Shown here piece after piece: positions 32,425 through 43,871 of a stretch of DNA of 64,000 nucleotides (the first letter of the stretch is position 1; each line of letters starts with the position of its first letter). The translations under genes were made by a program, and so were the position numbers. The notes below the pieces were generated by a model. The model worked only from the letters and a program-made list of their open reading frames with translations. It was not told the origin of the DNA and ran no database searches. Origin of the DNA: an uncultured Dehalococcoidia bacterium (GTDB lineage Bacteria > Chloroflexota > Dehalococcoidia > Lucifugimonadales > UBA3495); NCBI GenBank assembly GCA_958296225.1, contig OY282456.1, forward strand, positions 2,294,001 through 2,358,000, given 5' to 3'.

Positions 32425-34053
32425 ATGTCCGTCACCCCCTTGACGCGCAGCGTCGTTTATGCTCAGAACGGTATGGTTTGCTCGGCCTCGCCCCTGGCCG
32501 CCGCGGCGGGATTGCGGGTGTTGCAGAACGGCGGCACGGCCTTTGATGCCGCCCTGGCGGTGGCCGGCGTCGAGTGCGTAACTCTGGTGCCGATGTGCGG
32601 ATTGGGCGGCGATTCGTTCATCCTCGCTTACGATGCCGCCTCCGGCAAAGTCGCCAACATCAACAGCAGCGGGGCCGCCGCCGCCGGCGCCGAGGCCGAC
32701 TACTATCGCCGCCAGGGCCTGGCCTTGATGCCCATTGCCGGCCCCCACTCCGTTTCCATTCCCGGCGAGGCCGCCGCCTGGGAGGAAATGCACCGCCGCT
32801 TTTGCTCCATCCCCCTGGCCGACCTGCTGGCCCCGGCCATCCAATACGCCGCGCAGGGATTCCCGGTGCCGCCGCGCCTGGCCCGGTCTTTCGCCGGCGG
32901 CGCCGAACTGCTGGCCCGTTTCAGCGCCGCCGCCGGCATCTATCTCGCTAACGGACGCCCGCCCCGTGAGGGCGATGTGCTGGCCAATCCCGACCTGGCC
33001 CATACCATCCGCCGCGTCGCCGACGGCGGGGCCGATGCCTTTTACCGCAGCGACTTGACCACGCAGTTGGTGGACGGCCTGAACCACGCCGGCGGCCTCT
33101 TCACCGAAGCCGACTTTGCCAGACATTATGCCGACGTGGGCGAACCCGTCAGCACGTCCTACCGGGGGCATACCGTGTTCCAGACGCGCCCCCCGTCCCA
33201 GGGATTCCTGCTCCTGGAAATGCTCAACATCGCCAGCGGACACGATTTATCGTCAATGACGCTCAACTCCGCCGACGCCATCCATCTGCTGGTAGAGGCC
33301 AAAAAAATCGCCTACTCCGACCGCAACCGGCTGGCCGGCGACCCCAACTTTGTAGATTGGCCCCTGGACGGCCTGCTCTCCGCCGAGTATGCCGATTTGC
33401 GCCGCGACCAGATTCACCCCTTCCAGGCCGGCACCGAAGTACGCCCCCTGACCCCGGTGGACGGGCGCGGTGATACCACCTACTTCTGCGTCGCCGACGG
33501 CGCCGGCAACGCCGTCAGCTGGGTTCACAGCCTGTCCAACGGTTTCGGCTCCGGCGTAGTCGCCCCCGGCACCGGGGTGCTGTTCAACAACCGGGCCGGC
33601 CGCGGCTTCACCCTGGAGGCCGGCCATCCCAATATGATTGCCCCCGGCAAGCGCACCATGCACACCCTGAACTGCTACCTGACCACCGTGGACGGCGCAG
33701 TAGCCATCGTGGGCGGCACCCCCGGCGGCGACTTCCAGCCCCAATGCGGCATCCAGATTCTCACCGGCCTCATTGACGGCGGCCTCCAGCCCCAGGCTGC
33801 GGTCGAAGCGCCCCGCTGGTACAGTTTCCCCGGCACCGACCCGGCCACCGTCAACCGCGCCGGCGAGCTGCGCGTAGAGCTGGGTATGCCCGACGACACC
33901 GTGCGCGACCTGCAACGCATGGGCCACAACGTAGTCCAAAACCCCCTCGGTTCCTACCACGGCGTAGTCCAGCTAATCCTCCGCGACCGCCGCCGCGGCG
34001 TCCTCGCCGGCGCCTCCGACCCCCGCGGCGACGGCCAGGCCGTAGGCTACTAG
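32425..34053 (+). CDS. ggt: Gamma-glutamyltransferase family protein
   Basis: This is a 542-residue Ntn hydrolase. It opens with VVYAQNGMVCSASPLAAAAG and has GGTAFDAALAVAGVECV and GGDSFILAYD. The autocatalytic Thr that becomes the nucleophile of the small subunit is in GRGDTTYFCVADGAGNAVSW (~residues 350-369). Partner glycines follow in NGFGSGVVAPGTGV. No signal peptide is seen, so it may be a cytoplasmic acylase-type GGT rather than a periplasmic one. An AGGAGG site fixes the start at 32425. Confidence 0.92.
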   Translation: MSVTPLTRSVVYAQNGMVCSASPLAAAAGLRVLQNGGTAFDAALAVAGVECVTLVPMCGLGGDSFILAYDAASGKVANINSSGAAAAGAEADYYRRQGLALMPIAGPHSVSIPGEAAAWEEMHRRFCSIPLADLLAPAIQYAAQGFPVPPRLARSFAGGAELLARFSAAAGIYLANGRPPREGDVLANPDLAHTIRRVADGGADAFYRSDLTTQLVDGLNHAGGLFTEADFARHYADVGEPVSTSYRGHTVFQTRPPSQGFLLLEMLNIASGHDLSSMTLNSADAIHLLVEAKKIAYSDRNRLAGDPNFVDWPLDGLLSAEYADLRRDQIHPFQAGTEVRPLTPVDGRGDTTYFCVADGAGNAVSWVHSLSNGFGSGVVAPGTGVLFNNRAGRGFTLEAGHPNMIAPGKRTMHTLNCYLTTVDGAVAIVGGTPGGDFQPQCGIQILTGLIDGGLQPQAAVEAPRWYSFPGTDPATVNRAGELRVELGMPDDTVRDLQRMGHNVVQNPLGSYHGVVQLILRDRRRGVLAGASDPRGDGQAVGY

Positions 34054-34074
34054 ATGCCGCCCCGGTTGGCCAAA

Positions 34075-34230
34075 CCCCTCTCCCCAATCCAATGTGGGAG
34101 AGAGGACAGGGTGAGGGCCGTCCGTCCCCTTCTTAAAGCCCTCTCCCCTTGTGGGAGAGGGTTGGGAGAGGGGTATCGCTCCCCCGTCGCCCCGCGCGCG
34201 GTTGCCAACTCGCCCGCCGTCGTACATTCC
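34075..34230. repeat. Dispersed CCCTCTCC/GGGAGAGGG repeats and a shared GGTTGCCAACTCG block
   Basis: Two palindromic units lie head to tail after ggt. The segment GGTTGCCAACTCGCCCGCCG (34199-34219) also occurs at 32344, just after the arginine-rich protein gene. No gene was found here. Confidence 0.6.
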
Positions 34231-34233
34231 TGC

Positions 34234-34767
34234 CTACCCCTGCGGAAAATAATAAACCGCCGGCAGCCCCCGGTACCGCTCATCCCGGTCCATCCCGTAC
34301 CCCACGACAAAATGGTTAGGTATCGTAAAGCCCACGTAGTCGCACTGTACCGCCGCCGCCCGGCGTTCCGGCTTGTCCAGCAGGGCGCAGTAGCGCAGCG
34401 ATGCCGGCCCCAGGCCACGGATGTACTCCATCACTGCCGCGCCGGTGTGGCCGGTGTCCGCTATATCATCCACCAGCAGCACGTGCTCCCCGGCAATCTG
34501 CTCGGCGGCCGGCGTGCCTTCTATGCGCACGTTGCCCGACGATTCGGTTCCGCCGCCGTAGCTGCTGGCCCGGATGTACTCCACCCGGCGCACTTCTACC
34601 CGCAGCTCCCGCAGCAGGTCCGATGCGAAAATGACCGCCCCTTTCAGCAGGCAGACCAGTACCAGGCCGGTGTCCGCATAGTCCCGGTCAATCCGGCGGG
34701 CCAGCCTGGCCACGCCCGCCCGCAGTTCCGCCGTGGCAATCAGCAGCGCCAGCCCGTCCGGGGCCAT
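34234..34767 (-). CDS. hpt: Hypoxanthine phosphoribosyltransferase
   Basis: This 177-residue purine salvage enzyme makes IMP or GMP from hypoxanthine or guanine and PRPP. The PRPP-binding motif is VLLVDDIADTGHTGAAVM. Other blocks are VLVCLLKGAVIFASDLLREL and VGYGMDRDERYRGLPAVYYF, the usual C-terminal base pocket. Its ATG begins directly after the gyrB stop codon, so it is the second gene of a gyrB-hpt unit. Confidence 0.93.
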   Translation of the reverse strand: MAPDGLALLIATAELRAGVARLARRIDRDYADTGLVLVCLLKGAVIFASDLLRELRVEVRRVEYIRASSYGGGTESSGNVRIEGTPAAEQIAGEHVLLVDDIADTGHTGAAVMEYIRGLGPASLRYCALLDKPERRAAAVQCDYVGFTIPNHFVVGYGMDRDERYRGLPAVYYFPQG

Positions 34768-36887
<2,120 letters not shown>

Positions 36888-36939
36888 CACCAATTTGGGC
36901 CGGTTTGCCACCCGCCCGGCGTCATTGTCTGAGCGATTT

Positions 36940-37362
36940 TTATGAGTAATACCACTGGCCGGACAACAGGCTGTCAATGGCGCGGCGCATCGGCTCAAAC
37001 AGCGGTTGCGGCAGGTTTCTGATGGGGAACCAGCCGTATTCGCCAAAAGAGCCGTCGGCCTCATTGGGCGCGGGTTCCTGCTCCCCAATATCGCCCAGAA
37101 ACTCCACGTCCACATAGTGGCGGTCGTAAGCCAGTATGTTGCTCAGGCATAGTACCCGCAAATCGCCAACGCTGACCCCCAGCTCTTCCCGCGCTTCCCG
37201 ACGGGCGCAGTCCTCCAGGGATTCCCCATATTCCAGGTGGCCGCCGGCCGACCCCCAGGTTGCCGCGCCGTGGGCGCCCTGGCGCCGCGCCAGAAACACC
37301 CGCCCGTCGCGGATGAACACAACTCCCACGCCGACCAATGGCCGATTTTCCTGCGTACCCAC
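36940..37362 (-). CDS. Nudix hydrolase
   Basis: This is a 140-residue protein with the complete Nudix box GGHLEYGESLEDCARREARE then ELGV (~residues 37-60). It resembles small MutT/NudF-like enzymes that sanitise or recycle nucleotides. The GTG at 37362 was chosen because a TATACT box ends 7 bases upstream (minus strand), which would give a leaderless mRNA, and because MGTQENRPLVGVGVVFIRDG matches usual family starts. An ATG at 37392 is the alternative. The gene is alone between gyrB and the phosphatase gene. Confidence 0.85.
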   Translation of the reverse strand: MGTQENRPLVGVGVVFIRDGRVFLARRQGAHGAATWGSAGGHLEYGESLEDCARREAREELGVSVGDLRVLCLSNILAYDRHYVDVEFLGDIGEQEPAPNEADGSFGEYGWFPIRNLPQPLFEPMRRAIDSLLSGQWYYS

Positions 37363-37613
37363 GGGCGGCAGTATAGCACGGCAGTGCGTCATAACCCGGC
37401 AACTTCCTTGCCAGCGTAGCCTGGCAATCCCGTGGCGTATTCGCCGGAACCCGGCAAAATCCGGTCTATCCTGTGCCTCCCTGCAAATTCGCAACTCCCG
37501 GCCTTGACTTTAAAACCGCCCGGCGTGAGGGCATTTTCCGGTTGTCGCAGTCAGAGGCCGGGTGCTAGACTGCTACGGTCGCTGCTCACACACCTGCCGG
37601 GAGGCCACGCCTG

Positions 37614-38447
37614 ATGTCCCAAGATACTGCCGTTCACGAATTGCCCCGCTCCCGTAGCGGCGGCACGGCCCTGTCCGTCTGCGAGGTTGCGGCGCGGCGC
37701 GCTGGTGAACTGGCCCTGGCCCGCTTCCGCACCGACATCGAGGTGAGTTTCAAGGGACGCGCTAATGTAGTAACCGACGTGGATTTGGCTGCGGAACGGA
37801 CCATCCTGGACTACGTGCGCGAGGAGTACCCGGAATTCGGCATCCTGTCCGAGGAGTCTGCGCCGGTGGCCGGCGCGTCCCCTTACACCTGGGTAGTTGA
37901 CCCCATAGATGGCACGCGCAACTTTGCCGAAGGCATCCCCCATTTTTGCGTGGTAGTAGCCATCGCGCGCGGCGCTGAGGTTGTGGCCGGCGTCACCTAC
38001 GACCCGGTGCGGGACGAGCTGTTCGCGGCGCAGCAGGGACGGGGCGCGTTTCTGAACGGAGAGCGGGTTTGGGTGTCGCCCCGGCAGGCGATTGACGAAG
38101 CAGTGCTGGGGTTCGACCTGGGGTATGATTTCGGGCAAGCCAAGCGCCTGCTGGAGATGGCCGGCGGTATCTGGCCCCAGGTGCAGAGCTATCGCCTGAT
38201 GGGTTCCAGCGCGCTCAGTCTGGCTTATACCGCGTGCGGGAGAATTGACCTCTATTTTCACCATAGCCTTTCGCCCTGGGATATTGCGTCGGGCATCCTG
38301 CTGGCGCAAGAGGCCGGCGGGCAGGTGCTGGACCGGGCCACCCTGGAACCGGCAACGCTGTTCTCGCCAGGGCTGATTATCTCCAACCCCACCCTGGTAA
38401 AGCAGTTTCTGGCGCTGACCGAGGGGACGGAGTGGCGAGGAATGTAG
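37614..38447 (+). CDS. Inositol monophosphatase family protein
   Basis: This is a 277-residue Mg-dependent phosphatase of the IMPase/SuhB/HisN type. Metal-site motifs are VTDVDLAAERTILDY, the Glu pair in FGILSEESAP, WVVDPIDGTRNFAEGIPHF and the later SPWDIASGILLAQEAGGQVL. Substrate may be inositol phosphate, histidinol phosphate or a related sugar phosphate; no neighbour decides. TTGTCG and TAGACT (37542 and 37566, 18-bp gap) form a possible promoter. A second family member lies at 55357. Confidence 0.9.
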   Translation: MSQDTAVHELPRSRSGGTALSVCEVAARRAGELALARFRTDIEVSFKGRANVVTDVDLAAERTILDYVREEYPEFGILSEESAPVAGASPYTWVVDPIDGTRNFAEGIPHFCVVVAIARGAEVVAGVTYDPVRDELFAAQQGRGAFLNGERVWVSPRQAIDEAVLGFDLGYDFGQAKRLLEMAGGIWPQVQSYRLMGSSALSLAYTACGRIDLYFHHSLSPWDIASGILLAQEAGGQVLDRATLEPATLFSPGLIISNPTLVKQFLALTEGTEWRGM

Positions 38448-38725
38448 CGCCCCGCCCACTGTCCAAAGCCAAAACTCAGACCCAATTCGCTGACGGCCAA
38501 GCAGGCCAGCGGCTTTCCGGTGTGATGGCGATAGACCATCCGCCTGCAACGGAACGTTGCCGGTGGGAGAGCGGGAGTTGTGGCTGGGGGGCTGTCTAAT
38601 CCGGCAAGCGGATTGGGGCGGGCTTGCGCCGGGGTGGGCCGCCGCGGTTGCGGCATTGCCACGCTGCGCTGGCAGTGCCGGAGTGGGGACGGCGGTTATT
38701 TGGGATGTATCGGAGGAACCGGACG

Positions 38726-39508
38726 ATGCCATATTCGGGATTGGATTTGACGGGGCGAAAGGCTCTGGTTACGGGAGCGGCGCGGGGAATTGGGGCCGCT
38801 TTGGCGGTAGGGCTGGCGCAGGCCGGGGCCGATGTGGCGGCCAGCGATTTGCCGACGGCAACGGCCCGGGCCGGGTTGGCCGACACGGTACGGCGCATCC
38901 ACGATGCGGGGCGGGCCGGTTTTGGCTGCGACCTGGACGTGTCGGATGTGGCGTCCGTGGGGCCGACGCTGGAGCGGGTCGCATCCGGTCTGGGCGGGTT
39001 GGATATTCTGGTGAATAATGCCGGCATCCGGCGGCGCGCTCCGGCGTTGGAGGTTACCGAGGACGATTGGGACGCGGTGCTGGACACCAATCTGAAAGGC
39101 GCGTTTTTCTGCGCGCAAGCGGCGGCCCGGCTGATGATTCCGCACGGTTTCGGGCGCATCATCAGCATCTCGTCGCAGCTGGCGCTGGTGGGCGCGCCCC
39201 ATCGCGCCGCCTACTGCGCCAGCAAAGCCGGCCTGGCTAATCTGACTCGCGTGCTGGCCTTGGAGTGGGCGGAGTACGGGATTACCGTGAACGCCATCGG
39301 GCCGGGGCCTACCACCACGCCGGGTTTGCTGGCGGCCGACGCTCGCGACGCCGACGCAGTGCAGGCCGAGCTGTCCGTCAAGATGCCGTTGGGCCGGCGG
39401 ATGGACGCTGAGGAACTGGTGGGGGCAGCCATTTATCTGGCCAGCGATTCCGCCGGCGCTACCACCGGGCATCTGCTGGTCGTGGATGGCGGGTGGACGG
39501 CGATTTGA
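38726..39508 (+). CDS. SDR family oxidoreductase
   Basis: This is a 260-residue classical short-chain dehydrogenase. The cofactor motif TGAARGIGAALAVGLAQAGA, the NAG motif in DILVNNAGIRRR, catalytic Ser in IISISSQLALVG and YCASKAG (YxxxK) are all present. Typical substrates are 3-oxoacyl chains, sugars or alcohols. It is followed 27 bases later by a luciferase-like monooxygenase gene, so a shared catabolic role is likely. The start at 38726 follows CGGAGG; the frame extends upstream without support. Confidence 0.92.
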   Translation: MPYSGLDLTGRKALVTGAARGIGAALAVGLAQAGADVAASDLPTATARAGLADTVRRIHDAGRAGFGCDLDVSDVASVGPTLERVASGLGGLDILVNNAGIRRRAPALEVTEDDWDAVLDTNLKGAFFCAQAAARLMIPHGFGRIISISSQLALVGAPHRAAYCASKAGLANLTRVLALEWAEYGITVNAIGPGPTTTPGLLAADARDADAVQAELSVKMPLGRRMDAEELVGAAIYLASDSAGATTGHLLVVDGGWTAI

Positions 39509-39535
39509 TATTATCCAATCTGGAGGCGGCCGATT

Positions 39536-40663
39536 ATGAAATTTGGAATGTTTTATGAATTGCAGATGCCCCGCCCGTGGACGGAAACAGCGGAGTACGA
39601 CACGCTGTGGAACGCGGTGCGGCAGGTGCAGTACGCCGAGGAGATGGGGTTCGAGCGGGTGTGGCTGGTAGAGCACCACTTCCTCACCGAGTTTGCCCAC
39701 TCGTCGGCGCCGGAGGTTACGCTGGCGGTGATGGCCCAGCACACCAAAAAGATGCGCTTGGGGTTCGGCGTGGCGCTGGCGCCGGTGCATCATCCCCTGC
39801 ACGTGGCGGCGCGCGCCTCCACGCTGGACATCCTCAGCGACGGGCGCGTGGACGTGGGCGTGGGGCGCACCAAAGGCCCGTACCAGCTGACGCCCTTCGG
39901 CGCCGACGTGGCCCAAACGCAGAGCATGATGGTGGAAACGCTGGAATGTCTGCCCCGGATGTGGTGCGACGAGGTGTTCAGCCATAGCGGGGAGAACTGG
40001 ACCATACCGCCGCGCGAGGTGATACCCCGGCCCTTGCAGCAGCCGCATCCGCCGCTATGGATGGCCTGCACGCGGGAGGATACTTTCCGGCTGGCCGGCC
40101 GTCTGGGCGTGGGCTGCCTGGTCAATACGCTGGGCGGCACGGACAAGACGCGGGGGCTGGTCAACGCCTACTATGAGGCCATTGAAAATGCCAATCCCGT
40201 AGGGCGGTTCGTCAACCGGCAAGTGGTAGCCTCCACCATCGGGTTCTGCGACGCGGACGACGCCAAAGCCCGGCAGAAAGGGGCGGAAGTGGCCGCCTGG
40301 TATCTGGAGCAGAGCCGGCAGCGGTTCGTGCTGGAATGGGCCGGCGTTGACCCGGACGCCGTGCCGGAGGAATACCAGTTCTACGTGCAAGGCGGCGCAG
40401 CGCGCGGCGGCGGCCCGTCCCGCCCGTCCGGTGACCCGCAGCAGCAAAAGCCGCCCACGCCGGAGGAACTGCTGGCCGGCGGCGGCTACTGCGTGGGCGA
40501 CCCGGACGCCTGCATCCGGGTGATTGAGGAGTTTGAGAGCATGGGCGTGGACGAGATTATGCCCATCTTTCAGGCCGGTTACGCTACCCACGACGAGGTG
40601 ATGAACTCGATACGGCTGTTTGGGGAGTATGTAATCCCCCACTTCCGCGCCAAAGGGACGTAA
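39536..40663 (+). CDS. LLM-class flavin-dependent oxidoreductase (luciferase-like)
   Basis: This is a 375-residue TIM-barrel FMN/F420 oxidoreductase. It has the family start MKFGMFYELQMPRPW, GFERVWLVEHHFLTEF, the block RLGFGVALAPVHHPLHVA and SDGRVDVGVGRTKGPYQLTPFG. Bacterial LLM enzymes oxidise diverse small organics; SAR202-type genomes hold many of them. It sits between an SDR and a DUF362 gene. A GGAGG site lies at 39522. Confidence 0.92.
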   Translation: MKFGMFYELQMPRPWTETAEYDTLWNAVRQVQYAEEMGFERVWLVEHHFLTEFAHSSAPEVTLAVMAQHTKKMRLGFGVALAPVHHPLHVAARASTLDILSDGRVDVGVGRTKGPYQLTPFGADVAQTQSMMVETLECLPRMWCDEVFSHSGENWTIPPREVIPRPLQQPHPPLWMACTREDTFRLAGRLGVGCLVNTLGGTDKTRGLVNAYYEAIENANPVGRFVNRQVVASTIGFCDADDAKARQKGAEVAAWYLEQSRQRFVLEWAGVDPDAVPEEYQFYVQGGAARGGGPSRPSGDPQQQKPPTPEELLAGGGYCVGDPDACIRVIEEFESMGVDEIMPIFQAGYATHDEVMNSIRLFGEYVIPHFRAKGT

Positions 40664-40743
40664 TTTTACATCGCTAAACAGGATGATAAGGTTTATCCTG
40701 GTAATCCTGTCTGTCAATGTAGAAAATAAAAAGGTGATTTTTG

Positions 40744-41883
40744 ATGACTACTCTTGAGCAATTGGACACTGCCCCACAACCTGCCGTATCGCGCACGGCC
40801 AAAACGCCGGTGGTGTCGGTGGTGGCGACGACGCCGGAGACGGTGCTGGCCGACGTGGAGCGGGCGATGCGGCTGGCGGGGGCCGAGTCCGCGCTGTCGC
40901 CGGATTATGAGACGCTGCTGAAAATCAACATTTCGTGGCAGCACTGGTACCCGGGCTGCTCCACCACGCCCTGGCAGCTGGAGGGGGCAATCTGCGCCTT
41001 GCAGAACATGGGGCATCACGGGCTGATTGCGGCGCACAACGGCACCGTGGTGGTGGACTCTTTCGAGGGGGAAGTCAATAACAAGCACAAGCCGGTGCAG
41101 GACAAGTACGGGCTGCGGACGGTGCACCTGGATACGCCGCCGGAGCCGTGGGTACGCTACGAACCCAAAGCCGAAATGCTGGCACTGCACGACATTTTCC
41201 CGGAGGGGATTGAGATACCGCAGCTGTTCGCCGGCAAGAACATCGTCCATCTGCCCACGATGAAAACCCACGTGTTCACCACGATGACCGGCGCGATGAA
41301 AAACGCTTTCGGCGGCCTGCTGCACCGCAAGCGACACTGGACGCACTCGGTGATTCACGAAACGCTGGTTGACCTGCTGGCGATACAGCAGGAGATACAC
41401 CCCGGCATCTTTGCGGTGACCGACGGCACTTTCGCCGGCGACGGGCCGGGGCCGCGGGCGATGCGGTGGCACATCAAGAATCGCATCGTGGCCGGGGCCG
41501 ACCAGGTGGCCGTGGATGCGGTGGTGGCGTCGCTGATGGGGTTTGACCCGCTGTCCCTGCGGTTCATCCGGCTGGCCCACGAGCGCGGTTTGGGCGTGGG
41601 CGACGTGCGGGAGATTGAAATAAAGGGCGACGAGCCGGACCTCGGGCGGGTGAACTGGGGGTTCAGCGGAACGGAAAATACGTTCGCCAGCCGGGGGCAA
41701 AAGCTGATTTACTGGGGGCCGCTGAAGTTTCTGGAGAACGCCCTGCTGCGGTCGCCGATTGCGGGGTGGGCATATGCGGCGAGCAACGTGTACCACAACG
41801 GCTACTGGTTGAAAACGAAGGGGCGGGGGCGGATAAACGCGGCGCTGCGGACGGAGTGGGGGCGGCTGTGGCTGGGGTATTAG
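40744..41883 (+). CDS. DUF362 domain protein
   Basis: This is a 379-residue DUF362 protein. The N-terminal block NISWQHWYPGCSTTPWQLEG fits the family's LKVNLL region, and the metal or nucleotide-like segment VHLPTMKTHVFTTMTGAMKN and GLLHRKRHWTHS are typical. DUF362 proteins are often joined to ferredoxin domains, but none is seen here. The role is unknown. The ATG at 40744 follows AAGGTGAT. It may belong to the SDR-LLM unit, 80 bases downstream. Confidence 0.82.
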   Translation: MTTLEQLDTAPQPAVSRTAKTPVVSVVATTPETVLADVERAMRLAGAESALSPDYETLLKINISWQHWYPGCSTTPWQLEGAICALQNMGHHGLIAAHNGTVVVDSFEGEVNNKHKPVQDKYGLRTVHLDTPPEPWVRYEPKAEMLALHDIFPEGIEIPQLFAGKNIVHLPTMKTHVFTTMTGAMKNAFGGLLHRKRHWTHSVIHETLVDLLAIQQEIHPGIFAVTDGTFAGDGPGPRAMRWHIKNRIVAGADQVAVDAVVASLMGFDPLSLRFIRLAHERGLGVGDVREIEIKGDEPDLGRVNWGFSGTENTFASRGQKLIYWGPLKFLENALLRSPIAGWAYAASNVYHNGYWLKTKGRGRINAALRTEWGRLWLGY

Positions 41884-41916
41884 ACAGGAACGGCAGCAGT
41901 GCGGTAGGCTATCAAT

Positions 41917-42307
41917 ATGCACCGCACCAGAATGACAATCGACGGGGTCCCCCGTTTACCGAGCAGATAGAGTTCAAGCTGGACGAGAGGGTTAACCTGT
42001 TCGTCGGCCCCAACGCGTCCGGCAAAAGCACGGTGCTTTTTTAATCAACATAATGCGAGAGTTCAGTTTTGAACCTGACTTCATCCTGAGCGACGAATAT
42101 TTCCGTGGTCTAGCCACGGTTCACGCTGGTGATGACTGGGCAACAACTGTGAGCGATGACGAAGTAGTTTCTGAAATTGATTGAGACAAACTGCCTCTCG
42201 TTACCATTGCTGCAACGCGAATTGGGCTTCCTAGAATTTGGGAAATGGAAAAACGAGAAGGTGAGCTACCGGAAATGGCTACGCAGCTGCGGCGCCATCG
42301 TCAGTAG
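41917..42307 (+). pseudogene. Degenerate AAA ATPase gene truncated by a MITE
   Basis: The frame starts MHRTRMTIDGVP, shifts near 41941-41953, and then reads PFTEQIEFKLDERVNLFVGP with the Walker A GPNASGKST. It shifts again in a T-run at about 42037-42043. A TGA at about 42182 interrupts the following FSFEPDFILSDEYF...VSEID stretch. The final TAG (42305-42307) is supplied by the terminal repeat of the element at 42304. This stretch is clearly less GC-rich than its surroundings, suggesting foreign origin. It is a relic of an OLD-type ATPase. Confidence 0.75.
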
Positions 42308-42440
42308 CGTTGCAATCTAGGTGGTCGTACCTTGCTGTCATTCCGATTTTCGCCGGAATCCGCCAAATCCCCATCGGAAAAATCCTGTCCATTCCATCGC
42401 TGCAAAAAACGGACTCAAACCACCTGAATTGCAACGCTAC
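42304..42440. mobile_element. MITE-like element with ~25-bp terminal inverted repeats
   Basis: The left arm GTAGCGTTGCAATC..GGTGG mirrors the right arm ending CACCTGAATTGCAACGCTAC. The 137-bp element shares its core with the 6136, 6279 and 30649 copies. It lies at the broken end of the ATPase pseudogene. Sequence 42450-42520 is a worn partial copy of the core. Confidence 0.8.
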
Positions 42441-42621
42441 CCAGCCATAATTCCCGATTGCGCCGGAATCCGGTAAAGCGCAATCAAAAATCCTGTCCAT
42501 CCTGTGTATCCCTGTCAAACTGCCCCTTGCGCCCGCCAGAACCTCCGTGCTATCATAGCCACGTCAGGCAAAAGCAATACCCCGACCGGGTTTCAGGTAA
42601 TCACGGCCACTTTCAGCATCC

Positions 42622-42773
42622 AAGTCGCTACCGGCTCGTTGAGACTGTCGCCGATCTCATTAACCGGCGTAGTCGCTCCGGCCACGGCGCCAGCCACAGC
42701 GCCCCATGCTTCGGGCATGGAAAAGACCGAGTAAAAAACCCCAGCGCAAAACCTCCGGCCGTAGGGCTGATAA
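42622..42773 (+). ncRNA. Conserved 152-bp block with two hairpins, RNA candidate copy 2
   Basis: This is the second copy of the block at 31141. Hairpin 1 is at 42643-42674 (same 32-nt size, with a G-U pair replacing G-C). Hairpin 2, CCATGC/GCATGG, is at 42704-42720 with a TTCGG loop. The invariant tail is at 42742-42773. It precedes the degenerate protein copy by 177 bases. Confidence 0.5.
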
Positions 42774-42950
42774 TCCCTGAAACCCGGTCAACCGCAAACC
42801 TTTCGCCTCGACATCGCCTGACCAAATCCCCAACTGACTAAATCCCCAAAGGCGCCGCCCATTCCAACTCGCCAAACTGCTGCCGCATCAGACCCCACCC
42901 CCAACGGCAACCCCATCGCCGCAAGCATTAGGAGAGCCGCTACTATCACA

Positions 42951-43660
42951 ATAGAAGCCGTCCCCCACCACCAGGCCCAGGCCCGGCGTTTCCTCAAGCT
43001 GGCCCGCGCCGACCTCAGCGCCGGCGACGGCCCTCGCGCCGCCAACGCCCTGGCCCGCGCCGCCTCCCACGCCGTCACCGCGGCCGCCCGCCATTGGAAC
43101 CCGACCTTGCGTCCCACCCGCCGCAAGCTGACCAACGCCTTCTTCGCCCTGGCCTTCGCCGGGCAAGTCACCCATGGCATCGTCCGCACCTTCCGCCAAA
43201 TCTACCGGCTGCCCGCCGCCGTCGCCGCCGCTGATAGCCGCGCCGCCCATCGGATGCTGCGTCGTGCCCGCAACCGCGTCTCCGCCCTGCTCCGCTCCGT
43301 GGCCCAGGCCATCGCCGGCCGGCCTGCTGGCGCCCGCCCGCGCCAACCTTCCCTTATCCAGACTCCGCAGGGCCCCATCGACCCGGCATCCCTCACCACC
43401 CTGGCCGCCATCCGTTCCCCCCCGGCTTCGACGCCGTCGCCGAAGCCAACAACCTAACCCGCCTCGCCGTCGCCAAATGGCCCGACCCCCACGGTTTCTA
43501 CCGCCGCGGCTGCGACCCCCGCCCTTGCGCCTGCCACCCCGAAACCAGAGCAATGCCCGGCGACGCCAATACCTGCACCCTGTCCCCCCTCTGGCAGCAA
43601 GCCCTCGAACAAGCCCACGGCGTAAAGTTCCCCACCAAACTCACCCTGCTCCCCCGCTAA
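42951..43660 (+). pseudogene. Degenerate paralogue of the arginine-rich PRPCxCHPxTR protein
   Basis: It aligns without gaps to the first ~90 codons of the gene at 31599. The start ATG there is ATA here (42951), and a C-run at 43417-43423 has lost one base or gained two. After correcting the frame, the C-terminus reads DPHGFYRRGCDPRPCACHPE and ends LTLLPR. The N-terminal ~130 codons are almost identical to the intact copy at DNA level, while the C-terminal part is clearly more divergent. Translation from the TTG at 43107 remains possible. Confidence 0.7.
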
Positions 43661-43871
43661 CCTCTAATAATCCTGTCTATCCTGTCTATCGATGTAAAAC
43701 GATGTAAAAATTTCACTGACTTTTGGAAAGGCCCTAGCCGGTTGGTTCCCGCGTTGCCCCGGTTGATTTCCACGTTGCTAGTAATGCCGGGCGCATCTAT
43801 AATCCGCTACCAAACCGGTTCCAGGGACACAATATGTTGGAATACCGGAAAACCTGCCGGGAGGTTGGATA

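Noticed and set aside
38448..38725. A possible gene remnant between the phosphatase and SDR genes
   Set aside because: Short frames on both strands lack motifs and ribosome sites. Only a repeat-end fragment (AACGTTGCCGGTGG near 38552) is recognisable.
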